From contig NZ_JAHTKP010000034.1 in the NCBI RefSeq assembly GCF_019192735.1, forward strand, positions 17,486-81,485: a stretch of 64,000 nt of DNA. The letters are read 5' to 3'. The notes under the pieces were generated by a model, which ran no database searches, was not told the origin of the DNA, and was given only the letters and a program-made list of their open reading frames with translations. The translations under genes and the position numbers were made by a program. The DNA is from Kitasatospora aureofaciens. GTDB lineage: Bacteria; Actinomycetota; Actinomycetes; Streptomycetales; Streptomycetaceae. Each line of letters opens with the position of its first letter. Position 1 is the stretch's first letter. Of the stretch, positions 33,214 to 43,000 are shown piece by piece.

Positions 33214-33978
33214 ATGCGCCACGCCCCCGTCACCCCCGACGGCCACCAGATCCGCTGGGTCGAACTGCCCGGAGCCGAGCCCGCCCGGCTCTACCTGCAC
33301 GGCCTCGGCGCCAGCTCGCCCGTCTACTTCGCCCCGGCCGCCGCCCACCCGCTGCTCGCGGGGCGCCGCAGCCTCCTGCTCGACCTGCTCGGCTTCGGCA
33401 TCAGCGACCGTCCCGCGGACTTCGGGTACACGCTGGAGGACCACGCCGATGCCGTTGCGGCCGCTGTACGGTCGGCCGGGCCGGCCGGCGTCGAGGTCAT
33501 CGGGCACAGCATGGGCGGCGCGGTCGCGATCGTCCTCGCCCACCGGCACCCCGAGCTCGTCGCGAAGCTCGTCCTCGTCGACGCCAACCTCGATCCGATC
33601 GCCCCCGTCGCCCAGCGGCCCGGCAGCAGTGGGATCGCGAGCTACACGGAGGAGGAGTTCCTGGCGGGCGGTCGCGCCGAAGTCGCCGAGCGGGTGGGCC
33701 CGTTCTGGTGGGCCACCATGCGCCTGGCCGGGCCCGAGGCGCTGTACCGCAGTGCCCTCCACCTCGCCCGCGCCACCGTGCCGACGATGCGGGAGATGCT
33801 GCTCGACCTGCCGCAGCCGCGGACCTTCTTGTACCCGGAGGCGGATGGCGAGCCGAGTGGCGCGGATCGGCTGCGGGCGGCGGGGGTCCGGGTGGTGGCG
33901 GTGCCGGAGTGCGGGCACAACGTGATGGTGGACAACTTGGACGGGTTCGCGTCCGCGGCTGCGGAGGCGCTGGCGTAG
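33214..33978 (+). CDS. Alpha/beta hydrolase
   Basis: A 254-residue alpha/beta hydrolase. YLHGLGASSPVYF is the oxyanion-hole loop, VIGHSMGGAVAIVLAHR the nucleophile elbow with a Ser nucleophile, and CGHNVMVDN supplies the catalytic His. It is probably an esterase, lipase or C-C hydrolase; substrate unknown. ATG 33214 has AAGGAG nine bases upstream. It is divergent from PadR and likely under its control. Confidence 0.87.
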   Translation: MRHAPVTPDGHQIRWVELPGAEPARLYLHGLGASSPVYFAPAAAHPLLAGRRSLLLDLLGFGISDRPADFGYTLEDHADAVAAAVRSAGPAGVEVIGHSMGGAVAIVLAHRHPELVAKLVLVDANLDPIAPVAQRPGSSGIASYTEEEFLAGGRAEVAERVGPFWWATMRLAGPEALYRSALHLARATVPTMREMLLDLPQPRTFLYPEADGEPSGADRLRAAGVRVVAVPECGHNVMVDNLDGFASAAAEALA

Positions 33979-34017
33979 GGCCGGTGGCGGCAGGCGAGGC
34001 CGGCCCGCTTGCACCCC

Positions 34018-34644
34018 CTACGCCCGCACCGCCGTGAACCGCACCCGGACGCCCGGCGCCAGCAGCGCCGCCGGTTCGCGGTCGGCGTCCCACAGCCTCA
34101 GCGCCGTCCGCCCGAGGAGCTGCCAGCCGCCCGGGGACGGGCTCGGGTAGACGGCGCTGTACGCGCCCGCGATGGCGACGGAACCGGCCGGGACGGCGCT
34201 GCGCGGGGTGGCGTGGCGCGGGACCTCGTACTGCGGCGGCAACCCGGTGAGGTAGCCGAAGCCGGGGGAGAAGCCGCAGAAGGCGACCACGTACTCGGGT
34301 GCCGTGTGGATCCGGACGGCGGCCTCCTCCGACACCCCCCACAGTGCGGCGACTTCGGCGAGGTCGGCCCCGTCGTACACCGTCGGCACCTCGACCAGGC
34401 GTCCGCCCGTCGCGTCCGACGCCACCGGCCGTGCCGTCCGCACCAGCGCGGCCAGCGCGTCGACGTCCGCGACGCCGTCCAGCAGCACTGTCCGGGCCGC
34501 CGGCACGATCTCCTCGACGGCGCCGAGCGTGCCCGCCTCCTGCCGTTCGCGCAGCCAGCCGTACAGCGCGGCGACCTCTACCGGCCCCACCACCTCGACC
34601 AGCAGGGACCGCTCCCCGACCCGCCGGACATCCGCGGCCGTCAC
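34018..34644 (-). CDS. pxpB: 5-oxoprolinase subunit PxpB
   Basis: A 208-residue protein of the KipI/allophanate-hydrolase subunit 1 family. EYVVAFCGFSPGFGYLTGLP and the AGSVAIAGAYSAVYPSPSPG cyclophilin-like core are diagnostic, with GGWQLLGRT following. PxpB works with PxpA and PxpC to hydrolyse 5-oxoproline to glutamate using ATP. GTG 34644 overlaps the pxpA stop by four bases (GTGA), so translation is coupled. No pxpC follows: the next gene converges on this one. Confidence 0.9.
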   Translation of the reverse strand: MTAADVRRVGERSLLVEVVGPVEVAALYGWLRERQEAGTLGAVEEIVPAARTVLLDGVADVDALAALVRTARPVASDATGGRLVEVPTVYDGADLAEVAALWGVSEEAAVRIHTAPEYVVAFCGFSPGFGYLTGLPPQYEVPRHATPRSAVPAGSVAIAGAYSAVYPSPSPGGWQLLGRTALRLWDADREPAALLAPGVRVRFTAVRA

Positions 34645-35417
34645 GTGAACGCCTCCACCCGCACCCCGGCGGACGCGAGCGCCCCCCGTACCCGCCAGGC
34701 GAGCTGGGCGGCGCCGGGGGTGTCGCCGTGGACGCACAGGGAGCGGGCCTCGACGGAGATCCGTTCGCCGCCGACGGCCTCTACCGCACCGTCCCGGGCG
34801 ATGCCGACGGCGCGGGTGATCACCGACTCGGGGTCGTGCACGACCGCGTCGGGGTCGCGGCGCGGGACGAGGGTGCCGGCCCAGGTGTACGCGCGGTCGG
34901 CGAAGGCCTCGGTGACGACGGGCAGTCCGACGCCCTCGGCGACGGCGAGCAGCCGCGAGCCGGGCAGGCCGAGCACGGGCAGCGGCCCGTCGCAGACGGC
35001 TCCGGCGCGCAGGACGCCGGCGACGACGGCCTCCGCCTGGTCGGAGTCGGTGACGACCCGGTTGTAGAGGGCGCCGTGCGGTTTGACGTAGGAGACGCGG
35101 GAGCCGGCGGCGCGGGCGAAGACCTGGAGGGCGCCGATCTGGTAGGCGATCTCGTCGGCGAGCTCCTCCGGCGGGACGTCCATCGCGCGGCGGCCGAAGC
35201 CGGCGAGGTCCCGGTAGGAGACCTGGGCGCCGATCCGGACGCCGCGCTCGGCGGCGAGCGCGCAGACCCGGCGCATCGTCGACGGATCCCCGGCATGGAA
35301 GCCGCAGGCGACGTTGGCGCTGGTCACCACGGACAGCAGCGCCTCGTCGTCGGTCAGCGTCCAGCGCCCGAACCCCTCGCCGAGGTCCGCATTGAGATCG
35401 ATCACCGCATCGGCCAC
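34641..35417 (-). CDS. pxpA: 5-oxoprolinase subunit PxpA (LamB/YcsF)
   Basis: A 258-residue LamB/YcsF protein. IDLNADLGEGFGRW, VTSANVACGFHAGDPSTM, IGAQVSYRDLAGFGRR, VSYVKPHGALYN and CVHGDTPGA are the family's conserved blocks, and they carry the residues of the proposed active site. It forms the catalytic partner of the PxpABC 5-oxoprolinase. GTG 35417 matches the family N-terminus (VADAVIDLNADLGEG). It is the first gene of a two-gene operon with pxpB. Confidence 0.92.
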   Translation of the reverse strand: MADAVIDLNADLGEGFGRWTLTDDEALLSVVTSANVACGFHAGDPSTMRRVCALAAERGVRIGAQVSYRDLAGFGRRAMDVPPEELADEIAYQIGALQVFARAAGSRVSYVKPHGALYNRVVTDSDQAEAVVAGVLRAGAVCDGPLPVLGLPGSRLLAVAEGVGLPVVTEAFADRAYTWAGTLVPRRDPDAVVHDPESVITRAVGIARDGAVEAVGGERISVEARSLCVHGDTPGAAQLAWRVRGALASAGVRVEAFT

Positions 35418-35583
35418 GCCCGTCCGCCTCCCAGCAGCTGTTGAGCCAGATGGTAGGGCCTGCGTGTGAAGGCCACGGACCGTGACCCGGGCCCCGGGCG
35501 CCGGCACCAGCGCGCGGCCCCCGATTGCGCGCCCCCAGGCGGCGCCGGACCGGACTCCGGACCCGGCGCGGGACGGCTCCGGC

Positions 35584-36117
35584 TCAGCTCGCGGCCGCCG
35601 GTCCCTGGAAGGAACGTTCCAGCGGACGCAGCGCCCGCAGCACGATCAGCAGCGGGATGACACCGAAGATTCCGAACGACATGTCGATAAACCGCCAGGC
35701 GAGCGGGATGCCCCGGAGCGGCCCGCAGATCAGGGCGAGGGGGATGACGGCGCCGCAGGCGAGCACGGCCCAGCGGATGACCCAGATGTTCCGGACCGGA
35801 TCCTTGAGCGGGCCCCAGAAAGCGGCGGCGATCACCAGATGGGCGAAGGCCAGCCAGTCGGTGCCGTAGGCGAGGAAGGGGTAGCGGTCGTTGGTCTCGG
35901 CGATCCCGGTCCGGACCCGTTCGAGCCAGGCCATCGCCGCCGGCAAGTGGTCGGAGACCGGGGCGGCCGGCCCGGCGGCGAAGTCGGCGAGCCAGCGGGT
36001 CTCGGTCTCCAGCGGGAAGGCGGTCAGGCCGCTCAGGACCAGGCCGACCAGGAAGAGCCGGAGCCACCGCCGGACCCGGCGCAGCGCGGCTGCGGACTCC
36101 ATGTCAGAAACGTCCAT
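35584..36117 (-). CDS. Four-helix integral membrane protein, unknown
   Basis: A 177-residue membrane protein with four hydrophobic segments: LFLVGLVLSGLTAFPL near the N-terminus, LAFAHLVIAAAFW, WAVLACGAVIPLALIC and FIDMSFGIFGVIPLLIVL. The extracytoplasmic loop between the first two is long, about 50 residues (ETNDRYPFLAYGTDW). Family not recognised. ATG 36117 is chosen because GGAGGT precedes it by seven bases; an ATG at 36132 is also in frame. A TTGAAC/GTTCAA dyad lies upstream at 36191. Confidence 0.72.
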   Translation of the reverse strand: MDVSDMESAAALRRVRRWLRLFLVGLVLSGLTAFPLETETRWLADFAAGPAAPVSDHLPAAMAWLERVRTGIAETNDRYPFLAYGTDWLAFAHLVIAAAFWGPLKDPVRNIWVIRWAVLACGAVIPLALICGPLRGIPLAWRFIDMSFGIFGVIPLLIVLRALRPLERSFQGPAAAS

Positions 36118-36190
36118 GCCGGAAACCTCCATGCCGAAGGACAGGCGGGGCCTTGTCCCACCTGCGCGGAACCGACTCTAGACTCATCTT

Positions 36191-36204
36191 TTGAACGTGT
36201 TCAA
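36191..36204. promoter_or_regulatory. TTGAAC-GT-GTTCAA dyad
   Basis: Perfect six-base arms with a two-base spacer, 74 bases upstream of the membrane protein gene starting at 36117. The surroundings (CATCTTTTGAACG) are AT-rich. It could be a TetR/MarR-type operator. Confidence 0.45.
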
Positions 36205-36230
36205 CTCCCCCTCGGGGCCCCGGGAACGCA

Positions 36231-36264
36231 CCGATGCCCGGGCGCGGCAGCACCCGGGCATCGG
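36231..36264 (-). terminator. Terminator hairpin of the IPT-protein gene
   Basis: CCGATGCCCGGG pairs exactly with CCCGGGCATCGG around a ten-base loop, starting ten bases after the stop of the minus-strand gene ending at 36274. Confidence 0.75.
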
Positions 36265-36273
36265 AGGCAGGAA

Positions 36274-37317
36274 CTACGCGGTGTACGTGAACGTGACCGG
36301 CGTGCTGGTGCCGCCCGCCGTCGTCACCACGACGTCCACCGGACCGGGGCCGGCGGCCGGCGGAGTGGTCACCGAGCAGAACTTCGGACCGCAGGAGGTG
36401 TGCAGGCCCGGCACCCCGCCGAACGTCACCGTGCCGTACGTCAGGTTGTCGCCGATGATGTACGCCTGCGTGCCGCCCGCGACCGGGGCGCTGGCCGGGG
36501 TCCACACCTGGGACACCGTCGGCACGGGCGGCGCCGGCGGCGGGGCGCCGGTGTAGTCGAAGGCCGCCGGCGCCGCAGCCGTGCCGCCGGGCGTGACCAC
36601 GGAGACGGGCGCGCTGCCCGAGCCGCCCGGCGTGGTCACCGTGCACGCGGTGTCGGTGCAGGTGCCGGGCGCCGGCACCCCGCCGACCAGCACCATGCCG
36701 TGGGCCAGGTTGCTGCCACTGACGGTCACCGCGGTGCCGCCCGCGCCCGGGCCGGTGGTGGTGTCCAGGCCGTCGACGGCGGGGGCGGGCTGGACGACCG
36801 GCGCCGGCGTGCTTCCGTCGAGCGTGACGACGGCGACGTGGCCGGTCGGATCGGTGTCGTTCGGGTTGGCGACCGTCGCGGTGATCTGGCCGGTCGGCTG
36901 CTGGGTGGGGCCGCCGTACACGTGCATCTTCATGAACTCGTAGTGTCCGGGCGTCCGGGTGCCGATGAGAACGGCCTCCAGGTGACGGCCGTCGGGCGAG
37001 ACGCTCTCGGTGAAGGTGTAGTCGTACGGCGTGGAGTAGAACATCGCGCCGTCGGTGGTCAGCCCCGGCGGCAGGTCGACGGTGAGGTGGGTCGGCCCGG
37101 TGAGGTCCTGCGTGCCGGCGGATGTCCAGCCGACCGAGAACTGGCCCGGCCCGGGAGGGGTGGTGCTCGGCGGGAATCCGTTCAGGGACACGGTCACGTG
37201 CTGCGCCGAGGGGCTGGGCGCGTCGGCCGGCGCGGCCGTGGAGGCGGCGGCGCCGGTGGCGAGGGTGGTCACGGACAGCGCGGCGGCGAGGCCCGCTTTG
37301 GCCAGTCGGGTGATCAT
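36274..37317 (-). CDS. Secreted protein with two IPT/TIG domains
   Basis: A 347-residue exported protein. The signal peptide is MITRLAKAGLAAALSVTTLA, probably cut near ATGAAAS. Residues about 35-170 are a beta-rich domain (LTVDLPPGLTTDG, HYEFMKMHVYGGP). Two IPT/TIG immunoglobulin-like domains follow: one from about 180 with GPGAGGTAVTVSGSNLAHG, one from about 265 with SAPVAGGTQAYIIGDNLTYG. Each has a Cys pair near the same place (CTDTAC and CGPKFC), likely disulfides. IPT domains usually mediate binding; function unknown. ATG 37317 begins the signal peptide. Confidence 0.83.
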   Translation of the reverse strand: MITRLAKAGLAAALSVTTLATGAAASTAAPADAPSPSAQHVTVSLNGFPPSTTPPGPGQFSVGWTSAGTQDLTGPTHLTVDLPPGLTTDGAMFYSTPYDYTFTESVSPDGRHLEAVLIGTRTPGHYEFMKMHVYGGPTQQPTGQITATVANPNDTDPTGHVAVVTLDGSTPAPVVQPAPAVDGLDTTTGPGAGGTAVTVSGSNLAHGMVLVGGVPAPGTCTDTACTVTTPGGSGSAPVSVVTPGGTAAAPAAFDYTGAPPPAPPVPTVSQVWTPASAPVAGGTQAYIIGDNLTYGTVTFGGVPGLHTSCGPKFCSVTTPPAAGPGPVDVVVTTAGGTSTPVTFTYTA

Positions 37318-37502
37318 GGGTCGATCATGACCGTAGTACCGCGCCGCCCTCGCGGGATTCTCGAATATCGGTTCGGGAATGGCGGAATCCCGTCGAAACT
37401 CCGTTCTGAATTCACCCCCGACATGCCCTCCAGCCTGCCGCTCCACCCGCCCGCAAGGTCCGTTTCGGTCGATGTCGGTGCGAACCTCTAATCTTGTCCA
37501 CC

Positions 37503-39038
37503 GTGACCGCCATCGCAGACCCGCCCACCGAGCCCGGCCTCCGGCCGCCCGCCGGCGCCGCCGCGCGTCCCGCGCCCGGCCCCGCCGCCGACGAGGGCCT
37601 GGCCCGCCGGCTCAAGGCGCTGGCCTGCACCGCCCCGCTGCACGACCTGGACAGCCGCAAGGTCAACCTGGCCGGCGAGTACGGCGGCTACGCGATGGCC
37701 GAGGTCGGCCTCGCCGCGATCGACCTGGTCACCCTCCACATGGACTTCGACACCGGCGCCGACCGCGACATAGTGCTCGCCCGCCTGCTGCCCCGGGTCG
37801 CCGCCCAGGCCGCCGGCCGCCCCGGCGCCGAGCACGAGCGGGTGGCCCGCTGGGTGCTGGAGTCGCTGATCAACGTCGGCAGCGTCGACCGCGGCTTCCG
37901 CGCCGTCTACGGCACCTTCGCCGCGGACGGCGAGTACGTCCGGCGCGACTACGACTTCAAGCTGATCGAGGAGGTCCCGGGCCCCGACGGCGGCGTCTAC
38001 CTGCGCACCACCGACGAGGCGGTCAACGTCCTGGTCGGCGCGCTCGACACCGACGTCACCTCGGCCCAGATCGCCGCCGAGGTCAAGCTGGAGGTGCTGA
38101 TCCGCCGCGGCCGCCTGGCCGACGCCCAGCTCGCCGCCGAGCAGGCCCGCTACCGCACCGTCCAGTACGCCGAGACGCTGCGCCGCGCCCTCGACGCCAC
38201 CCGGCGCAACGTCCGCGCCGTCGACTGGATGCGGGCCATCCCGGACCTCATCGACGAGGCGCTGGACCACATCGCCGACCGCTACCGGCACGAGAACGCG
38301 ATTCTCACCAACATCCGCAAGGCCCGCGACGAGGCCGAGGACCCGGAGCACAAGCGCCGCGCCGCCGAGCTCGTCGACATCGTCAAGGACTGCATCCGCC
38401 GCCACACCCAGCTGCAGACCCGCCTGCTGGAGGCCGGCCCGCTGTTCCGCGCCGAGCAGGACCGGCAGGCCTTCGCCACCCCCGGCGCCCGCAGCGGTAT
38501 CGACCTGTACGGCCAGCTGCTCGCCCCGGTGCTCCGGCTGCCGATAGAGCAGGCCGTCCGCCCGACCGGCGCGTTCTTCGCCCGCGGCGCCGGGCTGCGC
38601 ACCCCCAGCTCGGTCCGGGTCGCCGACCTGGTCGAGCTGCTGCTCACCCCGCCGGTCGAGCGCGAGCACCTCGGCGCCGAGCTGCCCGACCCGGACCTGG
38701 TCGCCACCCCGGACGACAGCCGCTTCTCCGAGGCCCAGCTGGAATCCGCGCTGGAGCTGCTCGACCTGCCCGCCGACGCGCCCCGCCGGCTCTCCGGCCT
38801 GCTCGCCGACGCCCGCAAGCAGGACCCGGAACTCCCGTACCTGGTCGCCCTGCTGGCCGTGCACGCGGCCAGCCCGCCGGTCGGCACCGCCTACCGGCAG
38901 GGCGAGGAGCGGCTGTTGTTCGCCGTGGACGACGGAACCCCCCTGGGCGACCCGGAGTTCGGCGGCGCCGACCTCATCGTCGGCAGCGCCCTGCTGGACG
39001 CGGTCGGCATGGCCGCCGACCGCAAGGACGCCGGCTGA
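37503..39038 (+). CDS. MukF/JetA-like (kleisin-type) candidate subunit
   Basis: A 511-residue cytoplasmic, mostly helical protein, first of three co-directional genes with an SMC-like ATPase. It begins near LACTAPLHDLDSRKVNLAGE. The centre (RYRTVQYAETLRRALDATRR, then AIPDLIDEALDHIADRYRHE) looks like a long helical segment, and the C-terminal 120 residues could be a winged-helix or neck-binding domain. I recognise no named domain; the MukF/JetA call rests on size, order and helical character. GTG 37503 is chosen, eight bases after a TAATCT box, suggesting a leaderless start; TTG 37494 is in frame. It is 70 bases from the next gene. Confidence 0.6.
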   Translation: MTAIADPPTEPGLRPPAGAAARPAPGPAADEGLARRLKALACTAPLHDLDSRKVNLAGEYGGYAMAEVGLAAIDLVTLHMDFDTGADRDIVLARLLPRVAAQAAGRPGAEHERVARWVLESLINVGSVDRGFRAVYGTFAADGEYVRRDYDFKLIEEVPGPDGGVYLRTTDEAVNVLVGALDTDVTSAQIAAEVKLEVLIRRGRLADAQLAAEQARYRTVQYAETLRRALDATRRNVRAVDWMRAIPDLIDEALDHIADRYRHENAILTNIRKARDEAEDPEHKRRAAELVDIVKDCIRRHTQLQTRLLEAGPLFRAEQDRQAFATPGARSGIDLYGQLLAPVLRLPIEQAVRPTGAFFARGAGLRTPSSVRVADLVELLLTPPVEREHLGAELPDPDLVATPDDSRFSEAQLESALELLDLPADAPRRLSGLLADARKQDPELPYLVALLAVHAASPPVGTAYRQGEERLLFAVDDGTPLGDPEFGGADLIVGSALLDAVGMAADRKDAG

Positions 39039-39108
39039 CCGGCCGGGCACCACAGTTGACGTACGACAACCCGATCACCGACCGCACCACCCGCGAGGAG
39101 CACCGCCC

Positions 39109-39984
39109 GTGACGACCCACCACGACACGGCCTGGGCGCCCGAGACCGAACCCGCGGCCCCCGCGCCGATCACCCCGGCCGACGTCGCCGACGCCGCCCG
39201 GCTGGTCTCCTTCGGCCTCCAGGCCAAGCTGCTCCCCGCCCGCGACGCCGAGTACGCCGAACTCGTCCGCCGCCACCGCGAGGACCCGCCGTTCGCCCGG
39301 CTCGCCGACGCCATCGCCACCGGCATGGGCCTGGTCGTCCTGGAGGTCTCGCCGCGCGCCGGCATGGCCGTCGCCGCCGCCGAGGACTCCGTCTTCGCCG
39401 TCCGGATGGGCGACTACTCGCGCCGCGCCGCCTCCGAGTCCACCGACCGCTTCCTGCACGGCCTCGCCCACCTCGCCGTCGCCGCGATGGCCTTCCCCCG
39501 CCCCGAGGACCTCGCCGACGACGGCTACCTCGGCCGGATCACCGTCAACGGCGTCGACTTCTTCGTCCGCCAAGCCTGCCGCCGCCTGGAGGAGCAGGCC
39601 GACGCCGAGGGCGCCAACACCGACCCGCAGAGCGACGCCCCCGGCCTGGAGGCCGCCTGGCGGGTCTGGGCCCGGCGCACCGCCACCGGCGCCACCAAGG
39701 ACGCCCGCCGGCTCTCCGGCTCCACCATCGGCATCGTCGCCAAGGCCGTGATGTTCCTGGTCGACTCCGGCTTCCTGCAGAAGGTCTCCGACGACGCCGG
39801 CGGCACCTACCGCACCACCGCCCGCTACCAGCTCCAGGTCCGCGACCTGGCCGGCAGCGCCGCCATGGCCGAACTGCTCGACCTCGGCGTCGTCCCGGTC
39901 TCCGACGGCACCGCCAGCCTGCTGCCCCCGGACACCTCCGACGAACTGGTCGCCGACGCCGGCCTGCCGTTCCACTCGCTCTGA
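39109..39984 (+). CDS. MukE/JetB-like candidate subunit
   Basis: A 291-residue protein between the kleisin-like gene and the SMC-like ATPase gene. The C-terminal third looks like a winged helix: GSTIGIVAKAVMFLVDSGFL, then QKVSDDAGGTYRTTARYQLQ and VRDLAGSAAMAELLDLGVVP. MukE, MksE and JetB are winged-helix proteins of similar size in the same operon position, so the call is by analogy. GTG 39109 has GAGGAG nine bases upstream. The gene is 37 bases before the ATPase gene. Confidence 0.6.
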   Translation: MTTHHDTAWAPETEPAAPAPITPADVADAARLVSFGLQAKLLPARDAEYAELVRRHREDPPFARLADAIATGMGLVVLEVSPRAGMAVAAAEDSVFAVRMGDYSRRAASESTDRFLHGLAHLAVAAMAFPRPEDLADDGYLGRITVNGVDFFVRQACRRLEEQADAEGANTDPQSDAPGLEAAWRVWARRTATGATKDARRLSGSTIGIVAKAVMFLVDSGFLQKVSDDAGGTYRTTARYQLQVRDLAGSAAMAELLDLGVVPVSDGTASLLPPDTSDELVADAGLPFHSL

Positions 39985-40021
39985 TTCCCGCACGCACCGC
40001 CTTCCTGGAGAACCGCCGCAC

Positions 40022-43000
40022 ATGTACGAGCTCAACCGGGTCCGCCTGTACTCGATCGGACCGGCCGGCGCCCGCTACGCCGACACGGTGCTCGACCTGC
40101 GCGGCGTCGGCGAGCCGGTCGCCGACCCGGCCCCGCAGCAGATCGGCCTGTTCGGCGAGGAGGCCGACGGCCCGGTCCGCCGCCCGGCCCCGGCCGGCGT
40201 GCTCTTCCTGGAGAACGGCGGCGGCAAGTCCGTCCTGCTCAAGCTGATCTTCTCGGTGATGCTCCCCGGCCACCGCAACACCCTCGGCGGCGCCAGCTCC
40301 GGCGTGCTGCGCAAGTTCCTGCTCGCCGACGACTGCGGCCACGTCGCCCTGGAGTGGCAGCACACCGTCACCGGCGAGCTGATCGTGGTCGGCAAGGTCA
40401 GCGAGTGGCGCGGCCGCCAGGTCTCCTCCGACCCGCGCAAGTTCGCCGAGACCTGGTATTCCTTCCGCCCCGGCCCCGGCCTCACCCTCGACTCCCTGCC
40501 GGTCGCCGAACGGATCAGCCTGGCCGGCGACCAGAAGGCCCGCGGCCGCCGCCGCACCATGAAGGGCTTCCGCGACGCCCTCACCGAGGCCGGCAAGACC
40601 CACCCCTACCTCGGCCTCGTCTTCGAGGACGGCCACGACCGCTGGACCGAGCACCTCGGCGAACTCGGCCTCGACCCCGAACTCTTCCGCTACCAGCGCG
40701 AGATGAACGCCGACGAGGGCGAGGCGGCCGGCCTCTTCGCGGTCAAGCACGACAGCGACTTCACCGACCTCCTGCTGCGCGCCGTCACCGACACCCGGGA
40801 CACCGACGGCCTCGCCGACCTCGTCCACGGCTTCGCCTCCAAGCTCGGCCGGCGCGCCGAACTCACCGCCGAACGCGACTTCACCGCCGGCTCCCTCGAC
40901 CTGCTGGAGCGCATCGCCGAGTCCACAACGGCCCGCGAGTCCGTCCGCGAGGCCCACCGCACGGCCGAGCGCCGCACCCGCCGCCTCGCCCACGCGCTCA
41001 CCTCCCGCGCCACCGCCGAGCGCGAGCGCGCCCAGGACCTCGCCATCGAGGTCGCCGCCGCCGCGAGCGCCGTCACCGCCGCCGAGGCCGACCGCACCCG
41101 GCACACCCTGATCACCGCCGAGCTCACCCACCGGCACGCCACCCTGGGACTGGCTGCGGCCACCGCCGACGCCGCCGCGCTGCGCCGCGAACTCACCGAC
41201 GCCCGCACCCTGCACTCCGCCTGGCAGGCCGCCGAGGCCGTACTGCGCCAGCGCGCCGCCGCCGACCGGGTGGCCCGGGTCGCCGCCGCCATCCGCGAGG
41301 CCGAGCTGGACGCCGCCCCGGCGCTCGCCGCCCGCGCCCGCGCTGCCACCGCGCTCGCCCGCGCTCTGGAGGCCGCCGCCGCGGCCGCCGAATCCCGCGC
41401 GGACACCGAGGAGCAGCGCGCGAGCGAGCTCCAGGAGGACGGCGCCAAGGCGCAGAGCGACGCCACCGAGGCCGCCACCGCGGCCCAGAAGGCCCGCAGC
41501 GAGGCGGACCACCTGCGCCAGCGCCTGGCCGAGGTCGAGCAGGAGACCACCGCCGCCGTCGAGGCCGGCTTCATCGACGCGGACGGCGACGTCGACCCGG
41601 CCCGCGCCGCGCTGCACGCCGCCGACGTCGAGAAGGCCGCCACGGCCGCGCTCGCCCAGGCCCGTACCGCCGCCGAGTCCGCCGCCGCCCGGCTGCGCGA
41701 GTCCGCCGCCGCCACCGGCCGCGCCGAACTCGCCGCCGAGCGCGCCGGCGACGCCCGTAAGGACGCCGCCCGGGCCCTGGCCGCCGAGCAGCGCACCGCC
41801 GCCATGCTCGCCACCGAGCCGCGCCTCGCCGACCTGCTCTCCCTGACGCCGGCACCTACTGATTGGAACGAAGACGGGTCGGGTGCCGAGGAGGACGCCG
41901 GCTTCCTCACCCCCGCCGTGCTCGACCGCAACGCCGAGTACCTGCGCGAACTCCTCGACGACTCCATCGCCACCGCCGAGCGCACCCTGTTCGACCTGCG
42001 CACGGCCGCCGCCGACGACTCCCGAATCCTTGCCGCCCTCGGCGACGGCGGCCTGCTGCCGCCCGGCCCGGACGTCCTCGCCACCGTCGAGTACCTCGCC
42101 GAGCACGGCATCCCCGCCCTGCCCGGCTGGCGCTACCTCGCCCAGTCCGTCGACCCGGCCGACCACGAGGCGATCCTCGCCGCCCGCCCCGAACTCGTCG
42201 ACGGCGTGGTCGTCACCGACCCGGCCTCGCTCGACCGGGCCCGCGAGGCCCTGCAGGCCGCCGCCCTGCTGCCCCGCTCCACCGTCGCCGTCGGAGCGGC
42301 CGCCTCGCTGATCGCCCCGATCGCTCATCCTGATGGGCCCGCCTTCTACCCCTTCTTTGTCGTGCCCCCGAACCCGGCCATGCACGACGAGTCCGCGGCC
42401 GACGACGAGCGCCGCGAACTCCGGGCCCGGGCGAGCGCCCGCGAGGAGCACATCCGCGAACTCGCCGCCCGCCTCGGCGCCGACCGCGCCCTCGCCGCCC
42501 GGCTCGCCTCCTGGCACGCCAGCTGCCCGCCCGGCACCCTCGCCGAACTCGCCGCCGCCGCCGAGGCCGCCCGCGAGCACGCCGAGCAGGCCGCCGCCGC
42601 GCTGGCCACCCTGCGCGCCGACCACGACGAGGCCGAGACCGACCACGCCACCGCCGCCTCCGCCCACGAGGAGCACCGCGAGGCCGCCCAGCGCGCCCGC
42701 CGCCGCGCCGACGCCCTCTCCGGCCTCGCCTTCCGCCTGCGCGAACGCGCCACCTGGGCCCGCCGCCAGCGCGAACTCGCCGACGACGCCACCGAGTGCG
42801 ACCGCCGCCAGGCCCTCTGCGCCGACCGCGCCCGCACCTGCGACGAGGACCGCCGCGCCGCCCAGCGTGCCGCCGACGACGCCCGCCGCACCGCGCGAAC
42901 GCTGCGCGCCGAACGCGCCGAGATCCCCGCCGCCGAGCAGGCCGACGAGCCCGCCGAGACCACGCCCGCCGCCCTGCCCGCCCTGCGCGAGGCCTACCGG

